64,000 nt of DNA from Clostridia bacterium (GTDB taxonomy: Bacteria > Bacillota > Clostridia > Oscillospirales > Acutalibacteraceae): the NCBI GenBank assembly GCA_900771085.1, contig CAAGMR010000023.1, positions 1 through 64,000 of the forward strand, written 5' to 3'. A program made the translations under genes and the position numbers. This document shows positions 61,173 through 64,000 of the stretch, one piece after another. The notes under the pieces were generated by a model. It ran no database searches. It was not told the DNA's origin and was given only the letters and a program-made list of their open reading frames with translations. Position 1 is the first letter of the stretch. Each line of letters begins with the position of its first letter.

Positions 61173-62717
61173 ATGAACGAACAGAATAACAGTCATGGCG
61201 GACTGTTTGTAAGCCTTAAAGCCATAGGCTATCTGCTTATGCTATTAGGTTTAATAATTCTTACTCCCCTTCTTATGCTGATATTCTGGCCTGAAGAAGC
61301 CTATCAGGCCCACTGCTACATTATTCCGGGCGTTTTATCAACATTTGCGGGATATCTGATAATGGCTCTTACGCAGTCTCAGAAGGTCACAACTCTCAAA
61401 AAGTTTGAAGGACCAAGAATTGTATTAATCATTTGGATAGTTGCCGTTATAGTTGGTGCGGTTCCTTATCTGCTTTCTGCGGAATATACATTATCCCAGT
61501 CATTCTTTGAATCGATAAGCGGATTCACCACGACAGGATTTACCGTTACCGACGTCGACAACTCGACTCATATGCTTCTGCTTTATCGAACCATTCAGCA
61601 GCTTGTTGGCGGTGTAGGACTTATCCTGGTTCTCACATCTGTGCTTTCCAAAACCTACGGAATGCAGATGTTCTCTGCAGAAGGCCATATAGACAGGCTC
61701 ACTCCGAGCCCGCTCCAGTCCGCAAGAACCATTATCCTTATTTACAGCGGAATTATTATTGGCGGTACCATCACCTATATCATCCTTGGTATGGACTGGT
61801 TCGATGCCGTTAACTTTTCCATCTCTGCAGTTGCAACCGGAGGTTATGCTCCAAGGGCGCAGAGTATCGGTTACTATCACAGTATTCCAATCGATATTGC
61901 AACAATGATCCTTATGTTACTTGGTGCAACGAACTTCAATGCAACAGTTTTCCTTTTCAGAGGAAAAATCAAAGAGTTCTTCACACACTACGAAGTTGTA
62001 ACTTCAGCAGTGCTTATTGCAATTGCAACTCCTATAGTGTTCACTATGACTCTCACATATTATGTTCATCCAAGTATCCTTCATACAATAGATGCAACAT
62101 TCTTCCACATCATTTCAATGCTGACCACAACAGGTCTCTCAACCATTGACAACTTCCTTCCGGACTCGCATTACGCGCTTCCAATTTACTTTGTTCTGAT
62201 GGTTGTCGGCGGCCAGAGCGGCTCCACTGCCGGTGGTCTCAAGACATCACGTTTCGCAATGGCTGTAAAAGGCGTTTACTGGGATGTCAGAGAAAACCTC
62301 ATTCCAAAGCGTGTTGTAATGCCACGTGAAATCACAAAGCTTGGCAAGAAAGAAAAAATTACTGTTGGCATGCAGTCACAGAACTTTACATATTTCTTCC
62401 TCTACCTTGCAATAACATTGATTGGTGCCGCTGCTCTTACTCTTTGCGGATATGACTTCAAAAATGCACTGCTTGAGTTTACATCTGCCCTCGGCACAAC
62501 GGGTCTTTCGTTTGGCATTATAGACCAGTCCACACCCGCTGTCGCTCTGTGGATTATTGACGTCGGAATGATTATTGCGCGTCTTGAAATCTACATTTTC
62601 ATCTATGCAGCTGCAAGAACTTACCTCGACATAAGTTCTTCCATTAAAAATGCTCGCATCAGACATAGAGAAAACAGACGAATCAGAAAAGAATACTACG
62701 ACAGAAAGGAGAAATAA
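61173..62717 (+). CDS. trkH: TrkH-family potassium transporter
   Basis: A 514-aa membrane transporter with four pore-loop repeats, recognisable by TTTGFTV, VATGGYAP, LTTTGLST and ALGTTGLSF. The C-terminus is strongly basic (RHRENRRIRKEYYDRKEK). It takes up potassium or sodium-coupled potassium with the TrkA ring on the inside. Confidence 0.95.
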   Translation: MNEQNNSHGGLFVSLKAIGYLLMLLGLIILTPLLMLIFWPEEAYQAHCYIIPGVLSTFAGYLIMALTQSQKVTTLKKFEGPRIVLIIWIVAVIVGAVPYLLSAEYTLSQSFFESISGFTTTGFTVTDVDNSTHMLLLYRTIQQLVGGVGLILVLTSVLSKTYGMQMFSAEGHIDRLTPSPLQSARTIILIYSGIIIGGTITYIILGMDWFDAVNFSISAVATGGYAPRAQSIGYYHSIPIDIATMILMLLGATNFNATVFLFRGKIKEFFTHYEVVTSAVLIAIATPIVFTMTLTYYVHPSILHTIDATFFHIISMLTTTGLSTIDNFLPDSHYALPIYFVLMVVGGQSGSTAGGLKTSRFAMAVKGVYWDVRENLIPKRVVMPREITKLGKKEKITVGMQSQNFTYFFLYLAITLIGAAALTLCGYDFKNALLEFTSALGTTGLSFGIIDQSTPAVALWIIDVGMIIARLEIYIFIYAAARTYLDISSSIKNARIRHRENRRIRKEYYDRKEK

Positions 62718-62719
62718 GC

Positions 62720-63685
62720 ATGAAAGAATCAAGCATCAAAAGATGGCTGGCAGACATATTGAATTCTGCTTTCATTTTCGGTTTAACTCTCCTTCTGGCA
62801 TATGTGCTGAACCGATTCCATCTTAACCACGAAAGCATTAAACTCATTTACCTTCTGGGCGTTATGGTTATGATTCTCAGAACAAACAATTTCATGATGA
62901 CACTCGCAGCATCAATTCTTTTTGCTTATGTCGATGTGAAGCTGTTTGTAGACCCGGCGCAATATCATCAGCAAAGTATGATTATCTCAACCATAATCTT
63001 CCTTGCAATTGCGATTGTGATCAACGTAATCTACGCCTACCTCAAGAGACGTATCAAAGAGTCCAAATCCAACGCAACAGTCCACAAGAAGCTGTTTAAG
63101 GCATCAGAAGGTCTTATCTCCGTTCATGGAAACGAGAACATCATAAATTTCGCAAATGAGAATCTCTCAGACCTTGCAGATACCGAAGTTGAGGCATTCT
63201 TTGATATTTCCAAAGACGATCCTGACGAAGCTAAAAAGTGGTGTCTCAGAAACTCTGCAAAGTGCGGCTACGGAGAAACCGAATTCACAGACTCCCAGTA
63301 CAAATACATCCCTATAAGAAGCAATACCAAAACTATAGGTGTAATAAGCGTACTCTGCTACGGCAAGAAGATTTCAAAGACAACATTTGACTGTATTGAT
63401 GCTTTTGTTTCTCAGATTTCAACGGCTCTGGAAAGAGACCGTCTTGAGAGTAACTTAAAGCGCGAAGCTGAAGTTTATGCACGCGAGAAAATGAAAGGCA
63501 TGGTCCTTAAAGACGTTTCTCACAAGATGTATCCGAAGATAGTTGAAATAAACGATCTTGTAACTCAGCTCAGTGATAACGAAAGTCTTTCTGACGATGT
63601 CAGAACTCAGTTCAGGAGCATACAGAAAGATACCGTTTATATTGTCGATACAATTGACAATATACTGGACATTACAAGCAAATAA
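62720..63685 (+). CDS. KdpD-like sensor lacking the kinase ATPase domain
   Basis: A 321-aa protein that resembles the C-terminal half of KdpD. Four membrane helices of the DUF4118 type (about 15-110) are followed by a GAF-like domain (about 130-235) and a dimerisation helix with H268 in DVSHKMYPKI. It ends about 53 residues after that His, at DNILDITSK, exactly where the ATP-binding domain would begin. The usual H-D-L-R-T-P is replaced by H-K-M-Y-P-K. It lies 2 bp after trkH with AGGAG, so it is translated with the transporter. It may be a potassium or c-di-AMP sensor without kinase activity of its own. Confidence 0.8.
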   Translation: MKESSIKRWLADILNSAFIFGLTLLLAYVLNRFHLNHESIKLIYLLGVMVMILRTNNFMMTLAASILFAYVDVKLFVDPAQYHQQSMIISTIIFLAIAIVINVIYAYLKRRIKESKSNATVHKKLFKASEGLISVHGNENIINFANENLSDLADTEVEAFFDISKDDPDEAKKWCLRNSAKCGYGETEFTDSQYKYIPIRSNTKTIGVISVLCYGKKISKTTFDCIDAFVSQISTALERDRLESNLKREAEVYAREKMKGMVLKDVSHKMYPKIVEINDLVTQLSDNESLSDDVRTQFRSIQKDTVYIVDTIDNILDITSK

Positions 63686-63697
63686 GAGAGGGATTAT

Positions 63698-64000
63698 ATG
63701 GCACAATTGAACATTGTGCTTGTTGAACCTGAAATACCTCAAAACACAGGTAATATTGCTCGCACCTGCGCATGCACAGGTGCGAGTCTTCATATTATAA
63801 AACCTATGGGTTTTGAAATCAGCGACAAGCATTTAAAAAGATCCGGTCTTGATTACTGGCATCTTCTTGATATTACATTCTATGAGAACCTTGACGACTT
63901 TTTCGAGAAAAACGGAGATGGGCATTTCTTCTTTTTCACGACCAAGGCTCTCAACAGACACACGGATGTCTCCTACCCTGACAACTCATTCATCTTTTTC
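63698..64000 (+). CDS. trmL: tRNA (cytidine(34)-2'-O)-methyltransferase, 5' part
   Basis: The first 101 codons of a SPOUT-class TrmL, cut by the window end. The start MAQLNIVLVEPEIPQNTGNIART and LKRSGLDYWHL are family hallmarks (read in short pieces: VEPEIPQNTGN, SGLDYW). AGAGAGGG precedes the ATG, and the gene follows the KdpD-like gene by 12 bp. Confidence 0.93.
   Translation, partial: MAQLNIVLVEPEIPQNTGNIARTCACTGASLHIIKPMGFEISDKHLKRSGLDYWHLLDITFYENLDDFFEKNGDGHFFFFTTKALNRHTDVSYPDNSFIFF

Overview
The window looks like chromosomal core sequence from an anaerobic, low-to-moderate GC Clostridia member. My best guess is the Ruminococcaceae/Oscillospiraceae or Lachnospiraceae, but no rRNA is present to settle it. 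The guess rests on a complete Rnf complex in the order C-D-G-E-A-B, a GTP-type PEP carboxykinase, the short archaeal/eukaryotic-type prolyl-tRNA synthetase, McsA/McsB, and Firmicutes-style operons such as tig-clpP-clpX-lon-engB and rimP-nusA-rnpM-(L7Ae)-infB-rbfA-nrnA-truB-ribF. Nearly all sequence is explained by genes. I see no insertion sequence, prophage, CRISPR array or integration site.

Layout. 1-0.6 kb: five tRNA genes, including two identical tRNA-Gly genes facing each other. 0.6-9.3 kb (minus): hslO, a TrpR-like regulator, then the protein quality-control block engB, lon, clpX, clpP and tig, and a metallophosphoesterase. 9.3-14.4 kb (minus): thrC, yraN, rnhB, rbgA, two lepB genes and rplS. 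14.7-15.7 kb (plus): trmB and a small membrane protein. 15.7-31.9 kb (minus): an unknown 313-aa protein, a radical-SAM pair, pnp, rpsO, the ribF-to-rimP translation operon, proS and acpP. 31.9-38.1 kb: an SDR enzyme, pckG, a glycosyltransferase (plus), and mcsB/mcsA. 38.4-46.2 kb (plus): rnfCDGEAB, serC and serA. 46.2-50.3 kb: an AEC transporter and two convergent pairs of unrecognised surface or membrane proteins. 50.3-57.1 kb (minus): rlmH, walJ-like, murA, an RluA-family synthase, a FemAB-type transferase and murE. 57.3-64 kb (plus): valS, a Trk potassium operon containing a truncated KdpD-like sensor, and the start of trmL.

How the genes work together. Most of the window serves translation (tRNAs, ribosome assembly GTPases, initiation factor, r-proteins, tRNA modification), protein quality control (trigger factor, ClpXP, Lon, Hsp33, McsAB), ion-gradient energy conservation (Rnf), and envelope synthesis (MurA, MurE, FemAB, WalJ-like, signal peptidases). 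Regulation is visible in the DNA as many near-consensus sigma-A promoters with 17-bp spacers and strong intrinsic terminators. Structured leaders precede rplS, rpsO, pnp, rimP-nusA, serC and lon.

Most unusual points. The McsB homologue has lost several arginines expected in the active site. A KdpD-like kinase that stops right after its histidine-containing domain lies in a Trk operon. The TrkA function is split over two proteins. Trigger factor carries a roughly 92-residue histone-H1-like tail. At 47.3-50.3 kb two pairs of uncharacterised secreted or membrane-anchored proteins converge on one terminator; each pair looks internally paralogous. None of these is proven to be a new system. The last locus and the Trk/KdpD operon are the best candidates.
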